7,079 bases of DNA from Alistipes sp. (GTDB taxonomy: Bacteria > Bacteroidota > Bacteroidia > Bacteroidales > Rikenellaceae). The stretch spans positions 1 to 7,079 of the forward strand of contig JAFVXS010000006.1 in the NCBI GenBank assembly GCA_017501025.1, given 5' to 3'. A program made the position numbers and the translations under genes. The notes under the pieces are model-generated. The model had not been told where the DNA came from, made no database searches, and saw nothing but the letters and a program-made list of their open reading frames with translations. Positions 7,059 to 7,079 of the stretch are shown here, in pieces. Each line of letters begins with the position of its first letter. The stretch's first letter is position 1.

Positions 7059-7079
7059 CACTTGCTAAAAACAATATCG

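Noticed and set aside
6861..7061. A 66-codon open frame on the - strand upstream of ftsE
   Set aside because: It covers the intergenic region that contains both promoter candidates, has AT-driven composition, and matches no family I recognise. It is most likely a chance frame.
1..7079. A hidden mobile element, CRISPR array, defence system or RNA gene
   Set aside because: Genes fill nearly the whole window, the largest gap is 224 bp, and I see no terminal repeats, spaced repeats, integrase or transposase motifs, or tRNA-like folds.

Overview
The window looks like chromosomal core-genome DNA from a member of the Bacteroidota, most likely the order Bacteroidales. Three things point there. The protein sequences are of Bacteroidales type (MutS with a GPNMAGKSALLRQ P-loop, a short GyrB, and an FtsE reading GEFVYLIGRVGSGKSS). 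Promoter-like sites match the Bacteroidota pattern (TTTG, about 19-20 bp, then TAnnTTTG). Clear Shine-Dalgarno sequences are nearly absent before the start codons. I cannot name a genus from the sequence alone.

Layout, left to right. (1) Positions 1-1284, + strand: the 3' part of a RecD-like superfamily 1 DNA helicase, cut by the window edge just before its Walker A motif. (2) Positions 1326-3995, +: full-length mutS, the mismatch-recognition ATPase, with its own promoter-like site in the 41-bp gap and the end of the helicase gene. (3) Positions 4011-4052: a strong hairpin with an A/T tract between the convergent mutS and gyrB genes, placed to stop transcription mainly from the gyrB side. (4) Positions 4072-6036, - strand: complete gyrB, DNA gyrase subunit B. 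(5) Positions 6103-6855, -: an FtsE-type ABC ATPase, 66 bp upstream of gyrB on the same strand. (6) Positions 6856-7079: a 224-bp AT-rich intergenic region with a leftward promoter candidate for ftsE and a rightward one for a gene beyond the window.

How the genes fit together: the + strand half concerns DNA repair and processing (helicase, MutS), and gyrB on the - strand sets DNA supercoiling. FtsE belongs to cell division and cell-wall hydrolase control and has no ftsX partner in view. I see no mobile element, CRISPR array, tRNA, rRNA or defence system, and no convincing undescribed system. The findings are modest: an unusual residue in the GyrB ATP lid, a possible beta-clamp-binding peptide in MutS, an ambiguous or extended FtsE N-terminus, and some regulatory-looking sites.
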